From an uncultured Lachnospiraceae bacterium (lineage in GTDB: Bacteria; Bacillota; Clostridia; Lachnospirales; Lachnospiraceae): 64,000 nucleotides of DNA. The position numbers and the translations under genes are program-made. Positions 38,781 to 47,929 of the stretch are shown one piece after another. Each line of letters begins with the position of its first letter. The stretch's first letter is position 1. The stretch spans positions 1 through 64,000 of the forward strand of contig CACYTU010000014.1 in the NCBI GenBank assembly GCA_902777355.1. The letters run 5' to 3'. Under the pieces are notes generated by a model that searched no databases, had not been told where the DNA came from, and saw only the letters and a list, made by a program, of their open reading frames with translations.

Positions 38781-39947
38781 ATGAACGAAAAAAGAGACAT
38801 CTATCTTGATAATTCCGCGACGACACGGTGCTTTCTCGAAGTCGCCGCGCTGATGAACGAAATATTTCTGGAGGATTACGGGAATCCTTCCAGCATGCAT
38901 CACAGAGGTGTGACAGCCGAAAGGCGTGTCGCGGAGGCCAAAAAGACTTTGGCGGGAATCCTCAAGGTCAGGGACAAGAACCTGTATTTTACTTCCTGCG
39001 GGACTGAGTCCGATAACCTTGCGATCATCGGCGGTGCCCTGGCGGCACAGCGCCGGGGAAAGCATCTGATCACCACGGTGATTGAGCACCCTGCGGTCCT
39101 GGAGGCCATGAAGCACCTGGAGGCCATGGGATTTGAAATCACCCGCCTGGGAGTTGACAGCGACGGGCTGGTATCACCGGAGGCGGTGGCAGCCGCGGTG
39201 CGCCCGGACACGATCCTGGTTTCGGTCATGCATACCAACAATGAGATCGGGGCGGTACAGCCCATAGCCGAAATCGGCGCCGCCATCAAAGCGGCCAACC
39301 CGGCGACGCTCTTTCATGTGGATGCCGTCCAGGGATTTGGAAAGGCTCTCATACTGCCCAAGAGGATGTACATAGACCTGTTGGCAGCCAGCGGGCACAA
39401 AATCCACGGACCCAAAGGGATGGGTTTTTTGTATGTGGCAGACGGCGTTCGTCTGGAGCCAATCTTATTTGGCGGCGGACAGCAGGACGGCCTTCGTTCC
39501 GGAACCCTGAATGTCCCCGGAATCGCCGGTATGGCACTGGCCGCAAAGATGCTCTGCAGCAATCTGGACGCGGACCGCGAAAATCTTTTTGCCATGAAAA
39601 ACCGCCTCATTGAACGGCTGGGAGAGATTCCTGACGTCTGCTTTAACGGCAGGACTGATGAGACAGCTGCTCCCCACATTCTGAGCGTCCGTGTCAGGGG
39701 TGTCCGGGCAGAAGTCCTGCTCCATGCCCTCGAGGACAAGGGGATTTATGTGTCTGCCGGCAGTGCCTGCGCGTCCAACAGACCCCACCTCTCAGCAACG
39801 CTCTCGGCAATCGGGACTCCATCCTCAGAGATGGACAATTCCATCCGGATCAGTCTCTCCGTTATGAACACGATGGAGGAAATGGACGCCGCCGCGGACG
39901 CCGTCGCCGAAATAGTTCCGTTTTTAAGAAAATTTGTCAGAAGATAA
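38781..39947 (+). CDS. Cysteine desulfurase, NifS/IscS type
   Basis: 388 residues, fold-type I PLP enzyme. The PLP lysine is in ASGHKIHGPKGMGFLYV (about residue 204). Ligands are visible in HVDAVQGFG, and the catalytic Cys in SAGSACASNRP (about residue 330). It makes persulfide sulfur from L-cysteine. Position 100 bp before thiI suggests that it supplies sulfur to ThiI for 4-thiouridine and thiamin, as NifZ does in Bacillus subtilis (inference). Normal length. Confidence 0.93.
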   Translation: MNEKRDIYLDNSATTRCFLEVAALMNEIFLEDYGNPSSMHHRGVTAERRVAEAKKTLAGILKVRDKNLYFTSCGTESDNLAIIGGALAAQRRGKHLITTVIEHPAVLEAMKHLEAMGFEITRLGVDSDGLVSPEAVAAAVRPDTILVSVMHTNNEIGAVQPIAEIGAAIKAANPATLFHVDAVQGFGKALILPKRMYIDLLAASGHKIHGPKGMGFLYVADGVRLEPILFGGGQQDGLRSGTLNVPGIAGMALAAKMLCSNLDADRENLFAMKNRLIERLGEIPDVCFNGRTDETAAPHILSVRVRGVRAEVLLHALEDKGIYVSAGSACASNRPHLSATLSAIGTPSSEMDNSIRISLSVMNTMEEMDAAADAVAEIVPFLRKFVRR

Positions 39948-40043
39948 CCTGAACAGGCAAAGACAATCCTGGCAGACAAGGACATTCTGCACGGACAAAG
40001 ATAAGCTGCGCAGAGCGCTTCAACTTGGAGGTAATAGATAGTA

Positions 40044-41246
40044 ATGAATAGATACGACGCTTTTTTGATCAAATATGCCGAGATCGGTATCAAGGGAAAA
40101 AACCGCCACGTGTTTGAAGAGGCGCTTGTCCGTCAGATCCGGATCGCCCTGCGTCCCTGTGAAGGACATTTTAATGTGATCCGCACTTACGGCAGAGTTT
40201 TCGTGGAAGCAAAGAGCGAATTTGATTTCGAAGAGGTCACGGAGGCTCTCTCCCATGTCTTCGGAATCTGGGGGATCTGCCCGGTTGCCGTCCACGACCT
40301 CATGCCCCTTGAAGAGCTGTCAAAAACAGCCGCGGCCTTCATGAGGGAGGAATATCCTCAGGGCAGCCACACCTTCAAGGTGCGCACCCGCCGCATGAAC
40401 AAGGAATATCCCCAGGACTCCCTGGAAATCAACGCGGAACTGGGCCACGCAGTGCTCGAAGCCTGCCCCAACCTGTCCGTGGATGTCCACACGCCCGAGG
40501 TAACTCTCTGCGTGGAGATCCGCGAAAAACTTTATATCTACTCACAGGTCATTCCGGGTCCCGGCGGTCTTCCTGTCGGTGTCGGCGGCAAGTGTATGCT
40601 GCTCCTCTCCGGCGGAATTGATTCTCCTGTCGCGGGCTATATGGTTGCCAAGCGCGGCGTCCGGATCGACGCTGTGTATTTCAATGCCCCGCCCTATACC
40701 AGCGAGCGCGCCCTTCAGAAGGTCATCGACCTGGCCAGGGAAATCTCTGTATACACAGGACCGATCCGCCTGCACAATATCAATTTTACAGAGATCCAGC
40801 TCTATATTTATGAACAGTGTCCGCACGATGAACTCACCATTATCATGCGCCGCTATATGATGCGCATCGCGGAGCGCCTGGCCATGGAGAACGAATGCCT
40901 GGGACTGATCACGGGAGAGAGCATCGGGCAGGTCGCCTCGCAGACGCTTGCCGCGCTTGCTGTTACCAACGAAGTATGCACACTTCCCGTCTTCCGGCCC
41001 CTGATCGGCTTTGACAAGGAAGAAATCGTCCGCGTGTCCAAAAAGATCGGCACTTACGAGACATCCATCCTTCCTTACGAGGACTGCTGCACCATTTTTG
41101 TCGCAAAGCACCCCGTGACAAAGCCCAGGGCTGAAGTGATCAGAAAGCACGAGCACAATCTCGATGAGAAGATTGAAGAGATGGTGGAGCGCGCGATCGC
41201 AAACGATGACATCATCAATATCAGCAACTACCGCCCTCAGCAGTAA
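40044..41246 (+). CDS. thiI: tRNA sulfurtransferase ThiI
   Basis: 400 residues. An N-terminal ferredoxin-like and THUMP domain (about 1-165) binds tRNA; the PP-loop LLLSGGIDSPVAG (about residue 190) adenylates U8 before sulfur transfer. There is no C-terminal rhodanese domain, as is usual in Bacillota, so sulfur must come from a desulfurase such as the gene upstream. AGGTAATAG lies before the ATG; the ribosome site is moderate. Confidence 0.95.
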   Translation: MNRYDAFLIKYAEIGIKGKNRHVFEEALVRQIRIALRPCEGHFNVIRTYGRVFVEAKSEFDFEEVTEALSHVFGIWGICPVAVHDLMPLEELSKTAAAFMREEYPQGSHTFKVRTRRMNKEYPQDSLEINAELGHAVLEACPNLSVDVHTPEVTLCVEIREKLYIYSQVIPGPGGLPVGVGGKCMLLLSGGIDSPVAGYMVAKRGVRIDAVYFNAPPYTSERALQKVIDLAREISVYTGPIRLHNINFTEIQLYIYEQCPHDELTIIMRRYMMRIAERLAMENECLGLITGESIGQVASQTLAALAVTNEVCTLPVFRPLIGFDKEEIVRVSKKIGTYETSILPYEDCCTIFVAKHPVTKPRAEVIRKHEHNLDEKIEEMVERAIANDDIINISNYRPQQ

Positions 41247-41281
41247 AAAACGCGCGTGCCGGCTGCTGACCGGTACGCGCG
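41245..41281 (-). terminator. Terminator between convergent thiI and HPr-like gene
   Basis: CGCGCGTGCCGG/CCGGTACGCGCG stem. On the minus strand it is followed by six T, so it best serves the HPr-like gene. Confidence 0.7.
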
Positions 41282-41420
41282 GAGTATTTGATAATTAAAA
41301 AAAACTGATGTTTCGAACCCACACAGGCAGAAATGACAGAAACCATACAGGCTTATGACTTCCGCGGAAGCGAAAGAAAATATCCGATATTCTTCCGACA
41401 GAATAGAACCGCCGCGGATA

Positions 41421-41654
41421 TTATTTGATGATGTAGGGCTCGAGGACTTCGAGGATCTTGTCCATATTGTCTGTGGCGTGGATGTTCAGGCTGATGGGTC
41501 TGGAGAGATCCAGAGAGAAAATTCCCATGATGGACTTGGCATCAATGACGTAGCGCCCGGAGACGAGATCAAAATCCTCATCAAATTTTGTGAGGTCGTT
41601 GACAAAAGATTTGACCTTGTCGATGGAGTTGAGGGAGATCGAAACAGTTTTCAT
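41421..41654 (-). CDS. HPr-like protein without His15 (Crh-like)
   Basis: 77 residues from the ATG at 41654 (AAAGGA eight bases upstream). Fold and length match HPr. The region of the PTS active site, normally SGIHARP, reads NSIDKVK, so the phosphorylatable His15 is missing. The regulatory site is kept as AKSIMGIFSLDL, equivalent to KS46IMGVMSL, the Ser phosphorylated by HPr kinase. Lack of His15 with Ser46 kept is the pattern of Crh of Bacillus, a regulatory partner of CcpA that does not carry phosphate for sugar uptake. The gene is alone. The regulatory role is inferred. Confidence 0.85.
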   Translation of the reverse strand: MKTVSISLNSIDKVKSFVNDLTKFDEDFDLVSGRYVIDAKSIMGIFSLDLSRPISLNIHATDNMDKILEVLEPYIIK

Positions 41655-41809
41655 AATCAATATCCTTTCCTATGTGAAAATGGTGCGGAACTTGTTTCCG
41701 TCAGTATCTCTTAGTTTCCGTTAAAAAGCGGGCAGCAGATGCTCACGCCTTGTCACTGGATTGATGTATCCAATCACCATTAATATAAAATCCGTTCAAA
41801 TAAAAGTCA

Positions 41810-43291
41810 ATGAAAAAGGTAGCATTTCACAATCTGGGCTGTAAAGTAAACAGCTATGAACTGGATGTTATGCGTCAGATCCTCAGTGCTGACGGATACG
41901 AGGAAGTTTCCTTCCAGGACAGGGCGGACATCTATGTTGTCAATACCTGTACCGTGACCAATATCGCGGACAGAAAAAGCCGGCAGATGCTTCACCGCGC
42001 CAAAAAACAGAATCCCGACGCCATCGTCATTGCTGTCGGCTGCTATGTGGAGACCGACCCCGGGCGCGTCGAGAAGGATGACGCGGTGGATCTGGTCATC
42101 GGCAACAACAAAAAGAGTGAGGTCGGCAGAATCCTGTCCTCCTACCTGGCTTCCAGGGAGGAGAAAGCAGCGGACAGATCCGTCCCTGAGCAAGCTGAGC
42201 ATGAGCCGCGGCAGGATGTTTTTTCCGGAAATGCCCTGCAGAAACGATCCGGCAAGCCCGTTATAAGGGAAGACCTCACATGTTCTCCCGCTTTTGAGGA
42301 TATGAGACTGACCAGTCCCGGCCACACCAGGGCCTATATCAAGATTCAGGACGGCTGCAACCAGTTTTGCAGCTACTGCATCATTCCTTTTGCCCGGGGC
42401 CGTATACGCAGCAGGGCAAAGAGCGAGATCCTGCAGGAAGTGGCAGGCCTTGTGGAAAAAGGGATCCGGGAGGTCGTTCTGACCGGAATTCATGTGAGTT
42501 CCTATGGTCTGGACATCGGTGCGGATGGACCCGTCCGTTTTGATCCTGTCAGGGCAGGGGAGGCGCTCCTGGATCTTTTCGGGGAGCTCAATGCCCTGCA
42601 GGGCCTGGAGAGGATAAGGCTCAGCTCTCTTGAGCCCAGGATCATGACAGAGAGATTTATCCGTGGAATATCGGGCATGAAAAAAATATGCCCGCATTTT
42701 CACCTGTCTCTTCAGAGCGGATGCGACGAGACCCTGCGCCGCATGAACCGCCATTATACGACTGCCCAATATGCGGAGAGCGTAAGGCTTCTGAGGCAAT
42801 ACTATGACAGGCCTGCCATCACGACAGATGTGATCGTGGGATTTCCCGGAGAGACGGAAGAGGAATTTGAGACCACCTGCGCTTTTCTTGAGCAGATCGG
42901 TTTCTATGAAATCCATGTCTTCCGCTATTCCAGAAGAAACGGCACCGCGGCAGCGAAGATGAAGAACCAGATTCCCGAACCTGTCAAGGCAGTCAGGAGC
43001 GACCGCCTGCTTTCCATGACACAGGCCCAGGCAAGCGCTTACCGCGCACAGTTCACAGGCGAAGAGGAAACCCTGCTGCTGGAAGAGATCTGCCAGTACA
43101 AGGGAAAACAGTACTGGGTCGGAAATACCATGCGCTACGTAACCGGCGCAGTGCCGATCGAACCTTCAGAAAAGTCATCAGAATTATCCTGGAACATGGA
43201 ACTTGCTCCGGGAATGCTGCTGAACGGGGCTGTTTCAGGGAAGACCATTCCTTTTTCCAGGGGAGACGCCATACTCTTTTTGAAAAAATGA
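41810..43291 (+). CDS. mtaB: tRNA t6A37 methylthiotransferase MtaB
   Basis: 493 residues. The N-terminal MTTase domain has its three cluster cysteines (NLGCKVNSYE, VVNTCTVTNIADRKSR, AVGCYVE). The radical SAM motif CNQFCSYC and an RGRIRSR loop follow, then a C-terminal TRAM-like domain. It turns t6A37 into ms2t6A37 in tRNA. Residues about 118-160 form a poorly conserved insertion rich in charged residues between the two domains. The ribosome site is weak (AAGTCA). Confidence 0.93.
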   Translation: MKKVAFHNLGCKVNSYELDVMRQILSADGYEEVSFQDRADIYVVNTCTVTNIADRKSRQMLHRAKKQNPDAIVIAVGCYVETDPGRVEKDDAVDLVIGNNKKSEVGRILSSYLASREEKAADRSVPEQAEHEPRQDVFSGNALQKRSGKPVIREDLTCSPAFEDMRLTSPGHTRAYIKIQDGCNQFCSYCIIPFARGRIRSRAKSEILQEVAGLVEKGIREVVLTGIHVSSYGLDIGADGPVRFDPVRAGEALLDLFGELNALQGLERIRLSSLEPRIMTERFIRGISGMKKICPHFHLSLQSGCDETLRRMNRHYTTAQYAESVRLLRQYYDRPAITTDVIVGFPGETEEEFETTCAFLEQIGFYEIHVFRYSRRNGTAAAKMKNQIPEPVKAVRSDRLLSMTQAQASAYRAQFTGEEETLLLEEICQYKGKQYWVGNTMRYVTGAVPIEPSEKSSELSWNMELAPGMLLNGAVSGKTIPFSRGDAILFLKK

Positions 43292-43329
43292 GAGGCCGGA
43301 TTCTGAAGACGCCCACCCTGTCCCCGTTA

Positions 43330-43615
43330 CCGGACACGCTCTGAAGGAGTTGACGGGCAGCCTGACCGGCGCCTTCGTTCCGGATCTGCACCCGGCGCAT
43401 TCGTCCGGCATCTGAACCCGGCCCTGTACCCGGCGTCTGCACCCGGTCCCTCCGTCCGGCGTCTGAACCCGGCGCCTGAACCTGGCGCCTGTACCCGGCT
43501 CGCACAATGGCTGAACCCGGCGCCTGAACCCGGCTCGCACAATGGCTGAACCCGGCGCCTGAACCCGGCCCCGTACCCGGTGCAGCCGGCATTTGCGCCC
43601 GGCGTGTGCCCGGAA
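43330..43615. repeat. Degenerate GC-rich repeat tract after mtaB
   Basis: Variants of CCCGGCGCCTGAACCCGG repeat over about 280 bp, including two exact copies of CTCGCACAATGGCTGAACCC. This accounts for most of the 433-bp gap to ireB. Open frames here exist only because of the repetition. Confidence 0.85.
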
Positions 43616-43724
43616 TGGACAAAACAGTCGTTGAATCAGAAGAACAAATAGGTTAAGATAAAAAATAGGCTTAAATCATTCGCGGCGGAATGGCCGCCGG
43701 AGTGTGATTTGCAGTGAGGCGTAT

Positions 43725-44012
43725 ATGGAAGATAAAAGGAAAACAGGAACGGACCTGGGGAGCACACAGTTTTTCCGGGTTCAGCCCGAACCCGCAAATG
43801 GCGTGCAGAAGATACTTGCTGTCGTCTATGAGGCACTTTCCGAAAAGGGATATGACCCGGTCAGCCAGATCGTGGGCTATATTATGTCAGGGGACCCCAC
43901 CTATGTGACCAACTATAAGGGTGCCCGCAGCCTGATCATGAAAGTGGAACGTGACGAACTGGTCGAGGAGATCATGCGCAGCTACATTCGGGCAAACCAC
44001 TGGTCGGACTGA
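43725..44012 (+). CDS. ireB: IreB family regulatory protein (UPF0297)
   Basis: 95 residues from the ATG at 43725 (GAGG upstream). TQFFRVQPE near the start and [21 protein letters not shown] are the family signature. In Enterococcus faecalis IreB is phosphorylated by the Ser/Thr kinase IreK and affects cephalosporin resistance. It begins the conserved ireB-ruvX-DUF1292 block. Confidence 0.93.
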   Translation: MEDKRKTGTDLGSTQFFRVQPEPANGVQKILAVVYEALSEKGYDPVSQIVGYIMSGDPTYVTNYKGARSLIMKVERDELVEEIMRSYIRANHWSD

Positions 44013-44039
44013 CAGGTCAGGACAGCCGGCGAAAATATT

Positions 44040-44474
44040 ATGAGAATAATGGGTTTGGACTTTGGCGCAAAGACATGCGGAGTCGCGATCAGCGACTCAT
44101 TGATGATTACTGCACAGCCAAAGGAAATTATCCGCAGGGACAGGGAGAACAAGCTGCGAAAGACATTTGCCAGGATCGAGGAACTGATCCGGGAATATGA
44201 TGTCGGACTGATTGTTCTGGGACTGCCTTTAAATATGGATGATACACAGGGAGAGCGGGCGCGCAGAACGCTGGAATTCCAGGACAGTCTGCACAGGAGA
44301 ACCGGTCTCCCGGTTGTCATGTCCGACGAACGCCTGACTACGGTCGAGGCAGAGGAAATCATGCAGAAGCAGGGCATTCCTCGTGAGAAGTATCATGAAT
44401 ATGTGGACATGATCGCCGCGAATATTATCCTCAGCGAATACCTGGAGAAGACGCGGGAGCAGAAGGAAGAATAG
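44040..44474 (+). CDS. ruvX: RuvX (YqgF) Holliday-junction resolvase-like nuclease
   Basis: 144 residues, RNase H-like fold: MGLDFGAKTCGVAISD (first acidic residue), IVLGLPLNMD and SDERLTTVEAE. The family takes part in 16S rRNA 5'-end processing and is related to RuvC resolvases. It lies 27 bp after ireB. Confidence 0.94.
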   Translation: MRIMGLDFGAKTCGVAISDSLMITAQPKEIIRRDRENKLRKTFARIEELIREYDVGLIVLGLPLNMDDTQGERARRTLEFQDSLHRRTGLPVVMSDERLTTVEAEEIMQKQGIPREKYHEYVDMIAANIILSEYLEKTREQKEE

Positions 44475-44475
44475 T

Positions 44476-44640
44476 TCAGAGGCGGTTCTGCCGCCCTTTC
44501 CTCCCGACCCGCCGGTGTCCGCCGCAAGGCGGAAAAATCCATTACACGGGCCGTGACACAGGAGAAAAAATGCATTACGGGCAATGACATAAGAGTAAAA
44601 TAATGTCGATGCATTTTTTCATTCCGGATGTCTGAGCCTG
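44476..44640. repeat. Inverted C+B composite and partial multi-hairpin element
   Basis: The complement of CAGAGGCGGTTCTGCCGCC...TCCCGACCCGCCGG and of CATTACACGGGCCGTG matches the B and C elements at 31.6 kb. It is followed by a GTAAAATAATGTCGATGCATTTTTTCATTCCGGATG copy of the hairpin seen at 4.6-4.8 kb, split here for length: first half GTAAAATAATGTCGATG, second half CATTTTTTCATTCCGGATG. Confidence 0.7.
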
Positions 44641-44684
44641 ATTCCCGCTCCGGTTCCGGCGCGCAGCTTTCAATGGAGACGATC

Positions 44685-44951
44685 ATGGAAAAAGTACAGT
44701 TTATGCCTGAGGGCGGGAAGCGCCCCGTGGATTTCTTTGTCCTGGAAGAAGCAAAACTTGGAGGGAAGCAGTATCTTCTGGTCACGGACAGTGAGGACGG
44801 AGACGGAGAAGCGCTGATCCTTCGACTGGATTCCGGGGATACGGATCCTGACAGCACATATGTGATCGTGGAGGATGAAAAAGAACTTTCCGCGGTCCTC
44901 CTTTTAATGCGCGACAGTCTGGAGGAGCTCGGCATTGATATCGAGGAATAA
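44685..44951 (+). CDS. DUF1292 family protein (YrzB-like)
   Basis: 88 residues from the ATG at 44685, chosen for the GGAGA site; an in-frame ATG at 44628 would add 19 residues. Acidic small protein with the DUF1292 pattern FFVLEEAKLGGKQYLLVTD and ALILRL. It follows ireB and ruvX as yrzB follows yrzL-yrrK in Bacillus. Function unknown. Confidence 0.88.
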   Translation: MEKVQFMPEGGKRPVDFFVLEEAKLGGKQYLLVTDSEDGDGEALILRLDSGDTDPDSTYVIVEDEKELSAVLLLMRDSLEELGIDIEE

Positions 44952-45004
44952 TCGTTTCCCTGACAGATTATCCGATGCGGATAAAAATGACATTCCGTGA
45001 CAAT

Positions 45005-45157
45005 CCGGCTTTGATCCCGGAAACCGCGTTGAAGAAGCAAACGAAAGAAGAACAGTAAAAAGAGAAGGTTTCCGGCCCTGGTCCCGGAAGCCGCGTTGAA
45101 GAAGCAAACGAAAGAAGAACAGTAAAAAGAGAAGATTTCCTGCCCTGAGTCAGGAAA
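45005..45157. repeat. 67 bp tandem repeat, 2.3 copies, before RNase J
   Basis: The unit runs TCCCGGAARCCGCGTTGAAG, AAGCAAACGAAAGAAGAACA, GTAAAAAGAGAAG, then TTTCC-GCCCTG. The period is 67 bp (TCCCGG at 45015, 45082, and GTCAGG at 45149). Confidence 0.88.
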
Positions 45158-45203
45158 CCATTTTATAGAAGACAAGAAGAAATAGAAGGACAAGAAGAAA
45201 GAT

Positions 45204-47282
45204 TTGGCAAAGAAGATAATCATTAAGAAGGGATTGAAAAAAGATCCCGCCCGAAGAGAATTAAAACGTCAGGGATTTAAGAAAAAAGACCTGAAGAAGG
45301 AACTGAAAAAGAAGGAAATCAAAAAGAAGGAAATCAAAAATAAAGAACTCAAAAATAAAGACCTCAGGAGCGGCGCGAACGAGAAGGGCCGGAAAAGAGG
45401 TCCGGCCGTAAAAGAAGCGGCTAAGGAAGAACTGAAAATCAGAGGGACCGGAAGCAGGGGATCTGCCCCTGGCAGAAATACAGGTACTGTTTCCGGAAAA
45501 AACGGCGCTCTTGAAAAGGAAAAGGCGCAGACGCAGAAGGCCGGAGGTATATTCCGGAAAAAACTGTCCGGAAATGAGAAGACCGGAAGAGGAGTGATAT
45601 TGAAGAGAACAAAAGAAGAGATCAGGGAAAAAGCGCCCTCTGTGAAGATTATTCCCCTCGGCGGACTTGAGCAGATTGGAATGAATATCACTGCTTTTGA
45701 ATACGGGGACAGCATCGTAGTCGTGGACTGCGGTCTGGCTTTTCCTGAGGATGATATGTTCGGAATCGATCTGGTGATTCCGGACGTGTCATATCTGGAG
45801 GAGAATATTGACAAGGTGAAGGCCTTTGTGATCACGCATGGACACGAGGATCACATCGGCGCGCTCCCCTATGTAATGAAAAAAATTAATGTTCCCATCT
45901 ACGGCACAAGGCTGACCATGGGCATTATCGAAAACAAGTTCCGCGAACACAATCTGCTTGGCATCACCGAGCGCCATGTGGTGTCATTCGGAGATGTGGT
46001 GACCCTGGGGGATTTCCAGGTTGAATTCATCAAGACCAACCACAGTATCGTGGATGCGGCTGCCCTGGCGATCACGTCCCCGGCAGGCGTCATCGTGCAC
46101 ACAGGCGACTTTAAAGTAGACTATACCCCTGTCTACGGAGATGCCATCGACCTGCAGCGGTTTGCGGAGCTGGGAAGACAGGGCGTTCTGGCCCTCATGT
46201 GCGACTCCACCAATTCGTTGCGGCCCGGCCACACCCCTTCCGAGAAGGCGGTCGGCAGGAGCATCGATCAGATTTTCCGCGATCATACTGATACCAGGCT
46301 CATTGTGGCGACCTTCGCCTCTAATGTGGACCGGGTTCAGCAGATCATCAACCACGCCTATAAATACGGACGCAAAGTAGTTGTCGAAGGCCGCAGTATG
46401 GTCAATATCATTGATACGGCGACAAAACTTGATGTCCTCAATATTCCCGAGAACACCCTGATCGATATCGACCAGCTCAAAAACTATCCCGGGGATAAAA
46501 CGGTCATAATCACGACCGGCAGCCAGGGCGAGAGCATGGCGGCCCTGAGCCGCATGGCTGACGGCATGCACCGCAAGGTCACGATCGGCCCCAATGACAC
46601 GGTCATTTTCTCTTCCAGCCCCATCCCGGGCAACGAGAAGGCGGTCACAAGCGTCATCAACAAGCTGGTGCTGAAAGGGGCAGATGTCATCTCCCAGGAC
46701 GTCCACACGTCCGGCCACCCCTGCCAGGAAGATGTCAAGCTGATCTATCACCTGGTGCAGCCCAAGTACGCGATCCCCGTGCACGGCGAATTCCGCCACC
46801 TCAAGGCACAGGCAAAGCTGGTGCGTGAACTTGGCTACAAAAAAGAAGATATCTTCCTGCTGGGCTCCGGAGACGTGCTCGAGATCAGCGAGGACGGAGC
46901 GGCGGTCCGCGAGAAGGTTCAGGTCGGCAACATTCTTGTCGACGGCCTCGGAGTGGGAGATGTCGGAAATGTGGTCCTGAGGGACCGCCAGCACCTGGCG
47001 GAGGACGGTATCGTGATCATCGCCTTCGCTCTCGAATCCGGCAGCTGCAGGCTGCTTTCCGGACCGGAGATCACTTCGCGCGGCTTCGTCTACATCAAAG
47101 AGGCCGATGACCTGATGACGGGAGCCGCGGCTGTCGCGGAAGACGCCATCCTTCAGTGCCAGGAGTCGGGATCCACTGACTGGAACCGCTACAAGAACGC
47201 GGTCAAGGATGGCCTCAATGACTATTTCTGGAAAAAAACACAGCGCAGACCTGTGATTCTGCCCATGATCCTGGAGGTGTAA
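45204..47282 (+). CDS. rnj: Ribonuclease J with possible Lys-rich N-terminal extension
   Basis: 692 residues from a TTG at 45204, or 560 from a TTG at 45600 that has GAGGAG five bases upstream. The shorter form matches the usual RNase J length and begins LKRTKEEIREKAPSVKIIPLGG. The metallo-beta-lactamase motif is THGHEDHIG (HxHxDH), followed by the beta-CASP part and the C-terminal domain ending RPVILPMILEV. The enzyme is both a 5'-3' exo- and an endoribonuclease. The 132-residue extension is made of KKxLKK repeats and a basic disordered linker and stays open, which argues that it is translated. Confidence 0.93.
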   Translation: MAKKIIIKKGLKKDPARRELKRQGFKKKDLKKELKKKEIKKKEIKNKELKNKDLRSGANEKGRKRGPAVKEAAKEELKIRGTGSRGSAPGRNTGTVSGKNGALEKEKAQTQKAGGIFRKKLSGNEKTGRGVILKRTKEEIREKAPSVKIIPLGGLEQIGMNITAFEYGDSIVVVDCGLAFPEDDMFGIDLVIPDVSYLEENIDKVKAFVITHGHEDHIGALPYVMKKINVPIYGTRLTMGIIENKFREHNLLGITERHVVSFGDVVTLGDFQVEFIKTNHSIVDAAALAITSPAGVIVHTGDFKVDYTPVYGDAIDLQRFAELGRQGVLALMCDSTNSLRPGHTPSEKAVGRSIDQIFRDHTDTRLIVATFASNVDRVQQIINHAYKYGRKVVVEGRSMVNIIDTATKLDVLNIPENTLIDIDQLKNYPGDKTVIITTGSQGESMAALSRMADGMHRKVTIGPNDTVIFSSSPIPGNEKAVTSVINKLVLKGADVISQDVHTSGHPCQEDVKLIYHLVQPKYAIPVHGEFRHLKAQAKLVRELGYKKEDIFLLGSGDVLEISEDGAAVREKVQVGNILVDGLGVGDVGNVVLRDRQHLAEDGIVIIAFALESGSCRLLSGPEITSRGFVYIKEADDLMTGAAAVAEDAILQCQESGSTDWNRYKNAVKDGLNDYFWKKTQRRPVILPMILEV

Positions 47283-47437
47283 CTGAAGCTGCGAAAAAGC
47301 GGCAGCATATGCCCTGCCCGGACTGCAGTGGGTAAGCGGCTGTACCCTGTCAGGGCGCGGTGCAATGTGGCCCCTGTTCATAAACACAAATATCGAGTGT
47401 GGAAAGCCGCATGGCAGGAAACGCATGGAGCTAAGAA

Positions 47438-47929
47438 ATGAAAAAAAGATCTGATTTCATAGGGATTATAGAAGCCGCCATGGGCATCATGATCTATGTC
47501 ATTCCGATTGTGTGCGGATTTTTTATCATTACCTGGGCGGGCAAAGCCTATCACGAAGGGTATAAGATTTTTGTGGAAGAGAGTCTCGACGCCCCCGGCT
47601 TTGCCCACAGCGAGATGGTGACCATCTCCGCTCAGGATGCAGGTTCCGCGCTTGCAGTCGGCAGAATCCTGGAGAAGCAGGATCTGATCAGCAGCGGAAT
47701 TACTTTCGCGATCAAAGCCAGGCTTTCGGGATATGACGACAAAATCCTGCCCGGTACATTCATTCTCTCTTCGGATATGACTATGCAGCAGATGCTTGAG
47801 AAGCTGTCGAAGACGCCGGGCACTGAGACGATGGATCAGGCGGAAGGCGATGAGACCGGGACAGGGGACATGGACACCGGCGGGGCCGGTCAGGAAAAGG
47901 AGAACAAAGATGTCTGGGGACAGTACTGA
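47438..47929 (+). CDS. Truncated MltG/YceG-like membrane protein
   Basis: 163 residues: one transmembrane helix (about 13-35), then a small domain like the LysM-like N-terminal part of MltG (GRILEKQDLISSGITFAIKARLSGYDDKILPGTF, with spacing as in YceG; only the first 20 residues quoted are GRILEKQDLISSGITF), and an acidic tail. The lytic transglycosylase domain with its catalytic Glu is missing. In Bacillus, yrrL (mltG) precedes yrrM and yrrN/yrrO, so the position fits. It may be a regulatory or scaffold form. It overlaps the next gene by 20 bp. Confidence 0.75.
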   Translation: MKKRSDFIGIIEAAMGIMIYVIPIVCGFFIITWAGKAYHEGYKIFVEESLDAPGFAHSEMVTISAQDAGSALAVGRILEKQDLISSGITFAIKARLSGYDDKILPGTFILSSDMTMQQMLEKLSKTPGTETMDQAEGDETGTGDMDTGGAGQEKENKDVWGQY

